Source: CAG-411 sp963643465 (GTDB lineage Bacteria; Bacillota; Clostridia; Lachnospirales; Lachnospiraceae). Taken from it: 64,000 nucleotides of DNA. A model generated the notes under the pieces. The model was not told the origin of the DNA and ran no database searches. It worked only from the letters and a program-made list of their open reading frames with translations. The position numbers were made by a program, and so were the translations under genes. The stretch is from assembly GCA_963643465.1 (NCBI GenBank), contig CAVIJT010000017.1, positions 1 through 64,000 of the forward strand. Reading direction: 5' to 3'. Positions 40,709 to 49,061 of this stretch are shown piece after piece. How positions within the stretch are numbered: position 1 is the stretch's first letter; each line of letters starts with the position of its first letter.

Positions 40709-41512
40709 ATGAAAAGTATAAATATCATTTGTTCGGATGTAGGAACAAGAGAAGAAAAAAACCAAGACGGAGCTTGTATAAAGCGCGCTAAGACATCTAT
40801 AGGAATGATTACCATGGCAATTGTATGTGATGGTGTCAATGGTATGGCACAGGGCGAGATGGCTAGCACAGCCATTATTGAAGAATTTGGCGTGTGGTTT
40901 GAAAGAGAGCTTCCGGTATTATTAGAAGAGCATATTGTAGACAAAGAGGAACGTCTTTGGAAAGAAATCATTAAAGCGGTGAAAGACTCCTGGAAACAGA
41001 AATTACAAGAAGTGCATCAGAGTATATACCAGTATGGCGAGAGTCGAAAAGTTTCTATTGGAAGTACATTTACTGGAGTAATGCTGTTTGATGAATTTTG
41101 TTGCATGATTATGCACGTAGGTGATAGCAGAGTATACAAAATAACAGATACTATAGAGTGTATTACCGTAGATCAGACATTGGCAGAGCGTGAGATTGAG
41201 CGCGGAAGCGTGACAAGAGAGGAAGCCTGCGAGAGAGGAATGCAGAATGTATTGCTTCAATGTGTAGGTGGATCCAGAAATGTGCAGCCGGATGTAATTA
41301 TTGATTATTTTGATTCAGAGGCAATTTATCTCCTTTGCACAGATGGATTTTGGCGAACTGTCAAAGAACAGGATTTACAGAAGATTAGTATTTATCGGGA
41401 GAATGGACAGGAAGGTCTGGAAGACTATTTGAAAGATTTAATTGAACAGTTGAAGATTGACGGTGAGGATGATAATATTACTGTACTTGCAGTTACCAAC
41501 GAGGAACGATAG
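40709..41512 (+). CDS. PP2C-family Ser/Thr protein phosphatase
   Basis: The 267-residue product has the PP2C metal-binding motifs in order: SDVGTREEKNQDG (with Asp), VCDGVNG (usually CDGMGG, here Asn replaces a Gly), HVGDSRVYKI, CTDGFWRTV, and EDDNITVLAV. It should reverse the action of the kinase encoded next. The ATG has only a weak ribosome binding site (GGAAGAG). Genes follow in the order phosphatase, kinase, membrane protein. Confidence 0.88.
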   Translation: MKSINIICSDVGTREEKNQDGACIKRAKTSIGMITMAIVCDGVNGMAQGEMASTAIIEEFGVWFERELPVLLEEHIVDKEERLWKEIIKAVKDSWKQKLQEVHQSIYQYGESRKVSIGSTFTGVMLFDEFCCMIMHVGDSRVYKITDTIECITVDQTLAEREIERGSVTREEACERGMQNVLLQCVGGSRNVQPDVIIDYFDSEAIYLLCTDGFWRTVKEQDLQKISIYRENGQEGLEDYLKDLIEQLKIDGEDDNITVLAVTNEER

Positions 41513-41514
41513 TA

Positions 41515-41540
41515 GTTACAGTCCTATAGCCAATTGTAAC
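41515..41540 (+). repeat. GTTAC-type hairpin between phosphatase and kinase
   Basis: GTTACAGT pairs with ATTGTAAC over 8 bp with one G-U and a 10-nt loop. It begins right after the phosphatase stop codon. It shares its ends with other intergenic hairpins in the window. Confidence 0.5.
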
Positions 41541-41605
41541 AAACTGGGAATTGCAGCTTTGGTATAGATAGTGGCCGCGGAGTTGGCGGTTAGGAGGAAA
41601 AAGAT

Positions 41606-42859
41606 TTGATATCCGATGGACAGGTCATAAATGACAGATATGTATTACAATATGAGCTGGGTAGAGGCGGAATGTCTAAGGTATATCTGGCTCGTGATAT
41701 CAAACTGAATATGGATTGGGCGATTAAAGTGCTTGATGTCTCCAGTAAGAGTTCTCATGCACAGATATATAAAATTGCTACGGAAAAGGAAGTTTCCCTT
41801 CTTAAGAGTTTAAAACATCCGGCTTTGCCTCGAATTGTGGATTATTTCCTCATGGATGAAAAGATGTATATTGTCATGGATTACATAGAGGGTTCTACTC
41901 TTATGGAGATATTAGAACGGGAAGGAAAGCAGCGGGAAGAGGATGTAGTCAAATGGATGCGCGCAGTGTGTGATGTATTAAATTATCTTCATACACGAAA
42001 GAATGCGATTATTTATAGAGACATTAAACCATCCAACATTATGCTTACACCGGAAGGCGATATTAAGCTCATTGACTTTGGAATTGCCCGGACGTATAAG
42101 TCCAGTAGTAATAGCGATACAGAATATTTAGGTTCCAGAGGATATGCTGCACCGGAACAATGTTCACAGCTTGGGCAGTCAGATGAGCGTACTGATATTT
42201 ATGGTGTGGGAGCGACCATGTATCATTTGCTTACTGGAAAACATCCGGATCAGCCACCGTATGAGTTTTATCCGATTCGAAAGTGGGACAAGTGTTTTTC
42301 AAGAGGAATACAGCAAATTGTACAAAAATGTGTTATGACAGACCCACAATATCGTTATCAAACGGCATTTGATGTGATTGATGCACTGGATAATTATCAA
42401 GGGCAAGATCAGAAGAAATATGGAAAGTTGCTGTTTACCTTTGGAGAGGCCATAGGTGCTGTACTCTTTTTGCTGTTGTCTTTATACAAAATCGGACAAG
42501 GAAAATCCGCAGGATGGTTTGGAATTGGAATGGCAGTATTTCTTCTAGGCATATTTTGTTCTGCAGTTTTTTTGAACATAAAACACATCTGGTGTTGGTT
42601 TATTGGCAGAGAAGATAAGGAGATTATGAAAACCAAACGTCAGCCAATTGAGAATTATCGACCAAGTAGTACACAACAATTAGACAAGATGAAAGGGAAT
42701 ATTAATTACGCAACCTATCATGCGGGAACAGAGACTATTAAACTGGGAGATCAGAGAACAAACAGAGTCAATAAGTATTTTCAGTTCTATGTCATTACCA
42801 GTATGAAGTCTGTGGGAATAGAAGATCATTCAGAGGAGGGAAATGGCAATGAATGGTAA
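41606..42859 (+). CDS. Membrane Ser/Thr protein kinase, PknB-like without PASTA domains
   Basis: The 417-residue product has a full Hanks-type kinase domain (about 12-265): GRGGMSKVYLA glycine loop, Lys41 in AIKV, catalytic loop YRDIKPSN with Asp139 (Tyr replaces the usual His), DFG at Asp157, and APE in RGYAAPEQ. Two membrane segments follow (about 275-295 and 304-325), then a roughly 90-residue cytoplasmic tail. There are no PASTA domains, unlike the main cell-wall kinase PrkC. The start is TTG behind AGGAGG. It overlaps the next gene by 11 nt. Confidence 0.9.
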   Translation: MISDGQVINDRYVLQYELGRGGMSKVYLARDIKLNMDWAIKVLDVSSKSSHAQIYKIATEKEVSLLKSLKHPALPRIVDYFLMDEKMYIVMDYIEGSTLMEILEREGKQREEDVVKWMRAVCDVLNYLHTRKNAIIYRDIKPSNIMLTPEGDIKLIDFGIARTYKSSSNSDTEYLGSRGYAAPEQCSQLGQSDERTDIYGVGATMYHLLTGKHPDQPPYEFYPIRKWDKCFSRGIQQIVQKCVMTDPQYRYQTAFDVIDALDNYQGQDQKKYGKLLFTFGEAIGAVLFLLLSLYKIGQGKSAGWFGIGMAVFLLGIFCSAVFLNIKHIWCWFIGREDKEIMKTKRQPIENYRPSSTQQLDKMKGNINYATYHAGTETIKLGDQRTNRVNKYFQFYVITSMKSVGIEDHSEEGNGNEW

Positions 42860-43409
42860 AGAAAAGACATCAGGTGAGCCAACAAAGCCAGTCAATGCTC
42901 TTCTGGATGGAGATTATGTAGGAAAAGAAGTCGTATTTATTGCCTTTGATAAAGAAAAGTCAGCTGTCACGTTGGATGATAATTTTGTATTGATACAGGC
43001 AATGGAGAAGAAAGAAAGAATTGTAAAAATAGTAGCTACTATTATTGCTTGTGTCTGTTTTGTAGGGATAGTAGGCGCAAGTATAAAATTGCTTCAGGCA
43101 GGACCAGAGGAGCAAACACCGATTGTTATAGCAACAGAGACTCCGGAGATTTCTACTACACAAGAGCCAACCGTGGAACCAACGGAGGAACCGACAGTTG
43201 AGCCGACGGTAAAGCCGACAAAGAAACCAAAACAAACGAAGAAGCCAAAGAAAGCAACAAAAGAGCCGGTTGTAGTAACAGAGAAACCGGTTGTGATAAC
43301 CGAAGCTCCGGTGATAACGAACGCACCTGTGGTAACAACGGCACCAAAACCGACAAAAGATCCTTTTGAGGAGGAAGAGCAGGAAGATCCATTTGAAGTA
43401 GAATCATGA
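42849..43409 (+). CDS. Single-pass membrane protein with Thr/Pro-rich external tail
   Basis: I do not recognise this family. The 186-residue product has a cytoplasmic N terminus (1-57), one membrane segment (about 58-81), and an external tail of repeated PT/EPT/KPT units (EPTVEPTEEPTVEPTVKPTK) ending in an acidic DPFEEEEQEDPFEVES. I chose the ATG at 42849, 8 nt after GGAGGG, over the one at 42843. It overlaps the kinase gene by 11 nt, so it is co-translated and a plausible substrate or partner. Its last codons and stop lie inside repeat copy C. Confidence 0.75.
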   Translation: MNGKEKTSGEPTKPVNALLDGDYVGKEVVFIAFDKEKSAVTLDDNFVLIQAMEKKERIVKIVATIIACVCFVGIVGASIKLLQAGPEEQTPIVIATETPEISTTQEPTVEPTEEPTVEPTVKPTKKPKQTKKPKKATKEPVVVTEKPVVITEAPVITNAPVVTTAPKPTKDPFEEEEQEDPFEVES

Positions 43410-43493
43410 GAAACACGCTTTGTGGGTTTCTCGGATTATGGCGGTGCTTGTCAAATCTTCATGCAAGCATCCGATTTTCCTCACTACTCGTGT
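43401..43493 (-). repeat. 93-bp intergenic element, copy C
   Basis: On the minus strand this matches copy A at 71 of 93 positions with no gaps, and copy B closely. Hairpin 1 is TGCTTG/CAAGCA; hairpin 2 is GAGAAAC/GTTTCTC around an 11-nt loop. Its final GATTC overlaps the last codons of the gene ending at 43409, and its conserved CTCATGATTC supplies that gene's TGA stop. It abuts the bidirectional terminator at 43494. Confidence 0.82.
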
Positions 43494-43538
43494 AAAAAAA
43501 GAATGCCATACAAGTATTACTTGTATGGCATTCTTTTT
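43494..43538. terminator. Bidirectional terminator between convergent genes
   Basis: GAATGCCATACAAG pairs perfectly with CTTGTATGGCATTC around TATTA, flanked by A7 on the left and T5 on the right. It serves the kinase operon on the plus strand and the LRR gene on the minus strand; the LRR stop codon touches it. Confidence 0.93.
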
Positions 43539-46500
43539 AATATTTTCCTTTTAGAAGTTTTGCAAAGTACGTTTTTGTTCCCTTTGGAATTTTAAATACA
43601 CGAGCGTTTGCATTGTTTTTAAAGGCGGCTCGTCCTACGCGGGAAAGTTTTGAGGCAGATGTTAAATCTACTTTTTTCAACTTCTTACAGTTATAAAAAC
43701 ATTTTGCACCAATCTTTTTGACTTTTGAGCCAATGGTTACGGATGTTATATTTTTGCAACCATAAAAAGCATTATCTCCCACAGAAGTGATAGAGCCAGT
43801 TAATTTTACAGCACCTTTTAATATAGAACAGTTTTTAAATGCGTTCTTTTTAATAGATACAACGGTGAGCTTACAGTTTCTAATCTGAACACTGGTCTTT
43901 ACAGAAACAGATTTTGCAGATTTTACATATCCTACAATGGATGCAGTACCAGAACTTCCATTGATAGAAAGAACTTTGTATTTCACATTATTTACAACAT
44001 AAGTATTCCCCTTTGTGACAGTGGATGCAATATCTGTTGGATTTTGTGTAACACTGGTAGTTGCAACTGGAACTGTTGTGGTACTAGGGGAAGGACTGCT
44101 GGCATCTGCTGGGGTGTCTCCAGAAGCCAAAGGAACAGAAGTATCTGAAATATTGATATCCTCTGTTGGTACTGGAGTAACCATTGGAGTAGTGCTAACT
44201 ACTGGAGTGTTTGTTACCGTAGGTGCGCTAGGAGTTGCAGTACCTGTTGAAGATGCGTAAGCAAATATAGTAATGGTTTTTGTATATTGTCCGTTATAAG
44301 TTACGTTGACTATATTTACGGAGTCTGTCAACATGGCGGAAGAGAAAGTTAAATGATCCAATAATTCTGGATTAGTGGAAGAATTTAATTTCTTTCCAGA
44401 TAATAATGTTAATTCAATGGAGAAGTTCTTTGCATCTAATACAGTACCAATAGAAGTTTCTCCAATATATTGTGCAGAAGTAAGTTCCGCAACGGAATCT
44501 TTTAGTCCGAGAACGGTAATATCTTGTTCCGCCTTTACACTGTTATAATATACAGAAACAGTGTTTTTCTGGTTTGCTACAATCTGATATTCCCCAAAAG
44601 AAATTTTTGAGGTATCTGTTACAAGAACAGGTGTATTTGGTTCGTTGTCCATAAATACATAAACTAAAAGATTGTTGTTATCTGTTGGAATGGAACAATT
44701 TTCATAAACACCTTTTCCGATGTAAGTTGCTAATACCTTAGAAACTTTTGCTTCGGTTCCTGTAATGGAAATGGCATCTTCGTATACATAATTCATATAG
44801 GAAACAGAAATCTTGTTCGTTCCCTGCTTAATGGAAACCTGCTCCACTTCTTTGCCGTCTACTACAAAATGAAAACCTCCCGTAACTACACTGATTGGTG
44901 TTATGTTTGGATTTGCAAAAGTAACATTGTGAAGTTCTACATCGGAAATGGACAAAGTAGAATTTTCAGGTAAAGTGTTTTGTTTACAAACTACTTCAAA
45001 ACCAGTGGCATCCTGAGAATATCCATAAACTGTAATGGTTTTCTGAATGGTTTCTGTCGAAGAAATTTGTAATTGGATGACAATTTCATTTTCGCTGCCA
45101 GTAATTTCTGGGTTAAGAATTTCGTATTCATCATCAGAAAGTTTTGCATGTGTTTGGTTTGCATAGCAAACGTTTACATTTATCATGTCTTTTGTAAGTG
45201 TTTCTCCAATATTCAGATAAATGGCATCTCCCTTTGCAGGAGTAATGCTTTCAATATGATCAATCTGATTGGTTCTTACGTTAATTTTAAAACTGTGTTT
45301 TACACCACCGGCTTCCAATAAAAATTCATGGACACCTTCTGTAAGTTCCAAGGTTGTAGTGGTCAATGTAGTATATTTTTGACCTGCGGTATTTGTGTAT
45401 ACATATTTTTCAGAAGCTATGGCATCCGTAGAATTATCTGGTTTTAAAATGCGATAATTGAAATTAGTGGAACCATTCTCATTTGTTGTCATTGAGAGAG
45501 GGTAGCGACCGTTCTCATCAATGGAAGCATTGACATCTTTATATGGTGTTTTGTTGTCTATATAAGAAGCATACGCACTAATATTGTCAGTAGAACTGAA
45601 ATCATAAGTATAGGTGTTTTTTCCCTCTGGAAGATACACTACGGTATCAATGGTATAATCGAGAGTTTCTGCATTTTCTACATAATTTCTGTAGACACAG
45701 TTTGCATCTTTTGTCCAACTTTTGTACATATCATAGCCGGTAATATAGTTGTTGTTCTCGTCTGTGGCAACGGATCCACCATATCCATAAACGTTTGTAA
45801 CCCCGTTGTTGTCGCAACGTTTATAATCAGAACCGCCAATGTATTTAAAGTTCGGATTTAAAAAGTATATATTATCAATATTTAAGGAAGAGTGCTGTGT
45901 ATTTCCTAAAGGAAAATCTCTAAGTTCCGTACAGGAATTGGCAATACCGTCAGAAGTTACCGTATCAAAATACAGATTTTTTACTTTTGTATCGTAACCA
46001 AGACGGGAACTGCTAGTATCATAAGTAAGACTTTGAGAGTCCTTGGTATTTTCTACATTACACCTTAAATGGTTGATCGTAACATTGCAGAAAGCGTTGT
46101 TACTGAAAGTAATCTTGCCATTAAAGTACATAGTGGAAATAACGTTGGTGTTGCTTGAGGTATAATTTAATGCCTTACTGTCAAATGAAGTGGTACCTTT
46201 AATGGTAAATTGACCGATGCTTGAGTCGGAAATAGCATTTTTACCAAAACGTGTAGTGCCTAGTATATTTAACCCCTGAAGATTGGAGTTAATAATAAAG
46301 TAATTAGAAAGTTCATTGTTATCTCCGCGAAGAGAAATAGTTAAATCACATGCGTTGATATTACTAAATACGGATGAACTTAAATTGGTAACTTTTTGCT
46401 GAAAATTCACATAAGAAGTTTCATTTTTTGAAAAAGTAGAAGTGGAAAAATCTTCACTTCCGAAAAAACTTACAGGACAATTAAAGTCTAATTGGACTAA

Positions 46501-47133
46501 ACTGGAGCAGCCGTCAAAATTGTATCCACCTTTTAACTGTGCAGCTGCTGTACTGTTAAAGTATGCTTTGCGAAGGCAATTACAACTTTGAAATACTCGT
46601 CCATTCATAATGATTTGATTTGCGTCTACAGTGATATCATTTAAAGAGGTCATATTGGAAAAACAGCCGTCTTCAAAAGTAATTGATTTGTCACTTGTAA
46701 TGATAATCTGTTTAATGGATGTATTACAGTTAAAAAGTCCTGTGGGAATCACAGGATAATCTCCGCTATCAATTTTTATAGTAGTAACACCATCTAGTGC
46801 TGATTTGCTGTTAGTAGAAAGAGTAATGGAATTGCTAACTTGATCTTTTAATGTATCTGGAAGGTGGTTAATAATGTTACTGTAAGGTGGCAGACACACC
46901 TCAGACTGACTATTGCTGTTGACAATTGTTAAGGTCATAGATACTTGGTCTGCGTCGCTTTCGTTGTTGGAATATGTCATATCGACTTTGTAGGATACCT
47001 TGTTGTAGGTAAATTGAACGGATTGGATATCATCACTTGCGAAAGTGATTCCCATGTTATAAGGCAGACATAGGGATAGGACTATGCTAAAAATAAGAAT
47101 AATAGACAATAGTTGCTTTTTTTTCCACTTCAT
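43537..47133 (-). CDS. Giant BspA-like LRR/Ig-like surface protein
   Basis: The 1198-residue product has a signal peptide (about 1-32, ending near TFASDD). The region of about 120-400 has irregular leucine-rich LRR_5-like units (such as CNCLRKAYFNSTAAAQL and GCSSLVQLDFN). Several bacterial Ig-like beta domains follow (about 520-970), then a Thr/Pro/Ser-rich linker (about 985-1045), and finally canonical LRR_5 repeats (KKNAFKNCSILKGAVKL, GDNAFYGCKNITSVTIG). No LPXTG motif or SLH domain is seen. Such proteins often mediate adhesion. The -35/-10 pair lies at 47165-47193, and AAAGGAG precedes the ATG. Confidence 0.85.
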   Translation of the reverse strand: MKWKKKQLLSIILIFSIVLSLCLPYNMGITFASDDIQSVQFTYNKVSYKVDMTYSNNESDADQVSMTLTIVNSNSQSEVCLPPYSNIINHLPDTLKDQVSNSITLSTNSKSALDGVTTIKIDSGDYPVIPTGLFNCNTSIKQIIITSDKSITFEDGCFSNMTSLNDITVDANQIIMNGRVFQSCNCLRKAYFNSTAAAQLKGGYNFDGCSSLVQLDFNCPVSFFGSEDFSTSTFSKNETSYVNFQQKVTNLSSSVFSNINACDLTISLRGDNNELSNYFIINSNLQGLNILGTTRFGKNAISDSSIGQFTIKGTTSFDSKALNYTSSNTNVISTMYFNGKITFSNNAFCNVTINHLRCNVENTKDSQSLTYDTSSSRLGYDTKVKNLYFDTVTSDGIANSCTELRDFPLGNTQHSSLNIDNIYFLNPNFKYIGGSDYKRCDNNGVTNVYGYGGSVATDENNNYITGYDMYKSWTKDANCVYRNYVENAETLDYTIDTVVYLPEGKNTYTYDFSSTDNISAYASYIDNKTPYKDVNASIDENGRYPLSMTTNENGSTNFNYRILKPDNSTDAIASEKYVYTNTAGQKYTTLTTTTLELTEGVHEFLLEAGGVKHSFKINVRTNQIDHIESITPAKGDAIYLNIGETLTKDMINVNVCYANQTHAKLSDDEYEILNPEITGSENEIVIQLQISSTETIQKTITVYGYSQDATGFEVVCKQNTLPENSTLSISDVELHNVTFANPNITPISVVTGGFHFVVDGKEVEQVSIKQGTNKISVSYMNYVYEDAISITGTEAKVSKVLATYIGKGVYENCSIPTDNNNLLVYVFMDNEPNTPVLVTDTSKISFGEYQIVANQKNTVSVYYNSVKAEQDITVLGLKDSVAELTSAQYIGETSIGTVLDAKNFSIELTLLSGKKLNSSTNPELLDHLTFSSAMLTDSVNIVNVTYNGQYTKTITIFAYASSTGTATPSAPTVTNTPVVSTTPMVTPVPTEDINISDTSVPLASGDTPADASSPSPSTTTVPVATTSVTQNPTDIASTVTKGNTYVVNNVKYKVLSINGSSGTASIVGYVKSAKSVSVKTSVQIRNCKLTVVSIKKNAFKNCSILKGAVKLTGSITSVGDNAFYGCKNITSVTIGSKVKKIGAKCFYNCKKLKKVDLTSASKLSRVGRAAFKNNANARVFKIPKGTKTYFAKLLKGKY

Positions 47134-47164
47134 TTTTTTAAAACTCTCCTTTATTTTTCTTCTA

Positions 47165-47193
47165 TATATAAGTAGTTTTTATTTCTTTGTCCA
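47165..47193 (-). promoter_or_regulatory. Promoter for the LRR surface protein gene
   Basis: On the minus strand, TGGACA (47188-47193 complement), a 17-nt spacer and TATATA (47165-47170 complement). It lies about 32 nt upstream of the start codon. The remaining intergenic DNA up to 47446 is very AT-rich and shows no gene. Confidence 0.6.
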
Positions 47194-47446
47194 GTATAGC
47201 ATGACAGGAGGAAAGGTGCAACAATTTTGTAAAAATTTTGCAAATCTTTGTTCACAGAAATAGAAGGGGAATCTTTGCTTTTTTTGTTAATTTTGGGGGA
47301 TTTTTTTAGAATAAAGGGGAAAAAAGAAAAAATATAGTTGTCAAATATTGTGTGTATGTTACAGAAATATTACAAAAACAAAAAAGGAAACAGAAACCAA
47401 TTGATGAACACTGAGGGAAATGATAAAATAAAAAAGAAAGAACAGA

Positions 47447-47476
47447 GTTATAGTTCACATACCTGTGAACTGTAAC
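47447..47476 (+). repeat. GTTAC-type palindrome upstream of mutY
   Basis: GTTATAGTTCAC pairs with GTGAACTGTAAC over 12 bp with one G-U, around ATACCT. Compared with the palindrome at 33296 the loop differs at one base and one stem pair changes from C-G to A-T, so the fold is kept. It lies 19 nt before mutY. Confidence 0.7.
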
Positions 47477-47495
47477 AAAACAGAGGAAAAAGACT

Positions 47496-48536
47496 ATGTA
47501 TGATTATAGCAAAATTGTAGAGCCTTTGCTTAGTTGGTATGATGCAAATGGGCGGGAACTGCCTTGGAGAAATAATCCCACTCCCTATTATGTGTGGGTG
47601 TCAGAGATTATGTTGCAGCAAACAAGAGTGGAGGCTGTCAAAGGATATTTTAAACGTTTTACAGAGGAATTGCCTACAATTGCAGATTTGGCAAAAGCTC
47701 CGGAGGAGAAATTGTTAAAACTTTGGGAGGGACTTGGATATTATAACCGGGTTAGAAATATGCAGCAGGCAGCCCAGACTGTGATGAAAGAATATAATGG
47801 ACAATTGCCTACAGAGTATGATACCTTATTGTCCCTAAAAGGAATTGGAAGTTATACGGCAGGAGCTATTGCATCCATAGCCTATGGGCAGCAAAGGCCT
47901 GCTGTAGATGGTAACGTATTGCGGGTAATGAAACGATTGGCAGGAAGTTATGATGATATTCTAAAGCCTAGTGTAAAAACAGATATGGAAAAACAGTTGC
48001 TTCCTGTGATACCAAAACGTGCAGGAGCCTTTAATCAGGCAATTATGGACCTTGGGGCTATGGTATGTATTCCAAATGGAGCGCCTTTGTGTCAGCAGTG
48101 TCCCCTTGTAGCCTATTGCCAGGCAAATCGACAGCACATACAAATGGAACTTCCTGTAAAGACCAGAAAAAAGCCAAGAAGAATAGAAGAGAAAACCATT
48201 TTACTTTTGGAGTATCAAGGAAAATATGCACTACATAAGAGAGCAAAAAAGGGATTGTTAGCAGGTCTTTGGGAATTGCCAAGTGTGAATGGAACCTGTA
48301 GTCAAGAGGAGATTTGTGAGATACTGGAAAAAGCAGGACAAGATATAGAGATTGAGAAACTTGGTCCTGCAAAGCATATATTTTCCCATGTGGAGTGGTC
48401 TATGGTAGGGTATCGCGTAACTCTTGCAGAACCGCTTTTAACAGAAGAGGACTATGTATGGGTAACTGCAAAGGAAGTTGAGAACGAATATGCAGTGCCT
48501 ACCGCATTTTCCAGTTATGCAAAGTTTATAAAATAA
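47496..48536 (+). CDS. mutY: A/G-specific adenine DNA glycosylase
   Basis: MutY removes adenine opposite 8-oxoguanine. The 346-residue product has the helix-hairpin-helix glycosylase domain with catalytic Glu in SEIMLQQTRVEAV and Asp in AVDGNVLRVMKRL. The iron-sulfur cluster loop is CIPNGAPLCQQCPLVAYC (four Cys). The C-terminal NUDIX-like MutT domain recognises the 8-oxoG strand (about 225-346). The start follows AGAGGA. Confidence 0.94.
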   Translation: MYDYSKIVEPLLSWYDANGRELPWRNNPTPYYVWVSEIMLQQTRVEAVKGYFKRFTEELPTIADLAKAPEEKLLKLWEGLGYYNRVRNMQQAAQTVMKEYNGQLPTEYDTLLSLKGIGSYTAGAIASIAYGQQRPAVDGNVLRVMKRLAGSYDDILKPSVKTDMEKQLLPVIPKRAGAFNQAIMDLGAMVCIPNGAPLCQQCPLVAYCQANRQHIQMELPVKTRKKPRRIEEKTILLLEYQGKYALHKRAKKGLLAGLWELPSVNGTCSQEEICEILEKAGQDIEIEKLGPAKHIFSHVEWSMVGYRVTLAEPLLTEEDYVWVTAKEVENEYAVPTAFSSYAKFIK

Positions 48537-48537
48537 C

Positions 48538-48585
48538 GGTAACTATTCGAGTGCGAATATATGGGGAGGAGTTCTGAATCGTTAC
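48538..48585 (+). repeat. GTAAC-type inverted repeat with GTTCTGAATCGTTAC arm
   Basis: GGTAACTATTCG can fold locally as ATTCG/CGAAT around AGTG, or pair distally as GTAAC(T)ATTC with GAAT(C)GTTAC at 48576-48585. The right arm matches the motif at 33369-33388. It starts right after the mutY stop codon. The function is unknown. Confidence 0.55.
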
Positions 48586-48610
48586 AAATAACGAGAATAA
48601 AATCTCTTGC

Positions 48611-48639
48611 TTGCTTTTTTTAGTTGGGATTGTTATAGT
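48611..48639 (+). promoter_or_regulatory. Extended -10 promoter for the GntR-clpC unit
   Basis: TTGCTT (48611-48616), a 17-nt spacer ending in TGT, and TATAGT (48634-48639). No CtsR heptad repeat is apparent around it. Confidence 0.65.
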
Positions 48640-48674
48640 GTAAGTAGAACATACAAAAGCAGGGAGGTGGCTAT

Positions 48675-49052
48675 GTGGTTATACGAGTAGATTTTAACAG
48701 TACAGAAGCAATTTATATGCAGCTTTGTAAGCAGATTATTATTGGAATTGCCAATGAGGAAATTAAGGAGGGTGATAACCTGCCTTCTGTGAGAGATTTG
48801 GCGGACCAGATAGGCATCAATATGCATACAGTAAATAAAGCATATAGTATTTTGCGGCAGGAAGGATACTTGAAAGTAGACCGTAGACACGGAGCTATTA
48901 TTGCCGTGGAAGTGGATAATATGAAAGCACAAATGCAGCTTGCAGAAGAGCTTAGAATATCATTGGCTAAGGCCATTTCTAAAGGAGTGCCAAGAGAGGT
49001 AGTGCTGGAAATGGTAGAGGAAATATACGATTATTATCAAGGCAAGCGATAG
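48675..49052 (+). CDS. Short GntR-family (YtrA-type) transcription regulator
   Basis: The 125-residue product has a winged helix-turn-helix (about 10-77: YMQLCKQIIIGIANEEIKEGDNLPSVRDLADQIG, seen as GDNLPSVRDLADQIGINMHT, then NKAYSILRQEGYLKVDRRHG) and only a short C-terminal helical tail, as in the YtrA subfamily. Such repressors usually control adjacent transporter genes; here the neighbour is clpC, 9 nt downstream. The start is GTG, 8 nt after GGGAGG; the overlapping ATG runs into a stop. Confidence 0.88.
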   Translation: MVIRVDFNSTEAIYMQLCKQIIIGIANEEIKEGDNLPSVRDLADQIGINMHTVNKAYSILRQEGYLKVDRRHGAIIAVEVDNMKAQMQLAEELRISLAKAISKGVPREVVLEMVEEIYDYYQGKR

Positions 49053-49061
49053 GGAGGTATT

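Noticed and set aside
40525..40791. 88-codon open frame before and across the phosphatase start
   Set aside because: It overlaps the PP2C gene in another frame, contains the promoter at 40576-40604 and resembles no known protein.
43138..43360. Repetitive codons as a possible CRISPR or tandem DNA repeat
   Set aside because: The repeats are short, imperfect PT/EPT codons inside a reading frame, with no spacer structure.
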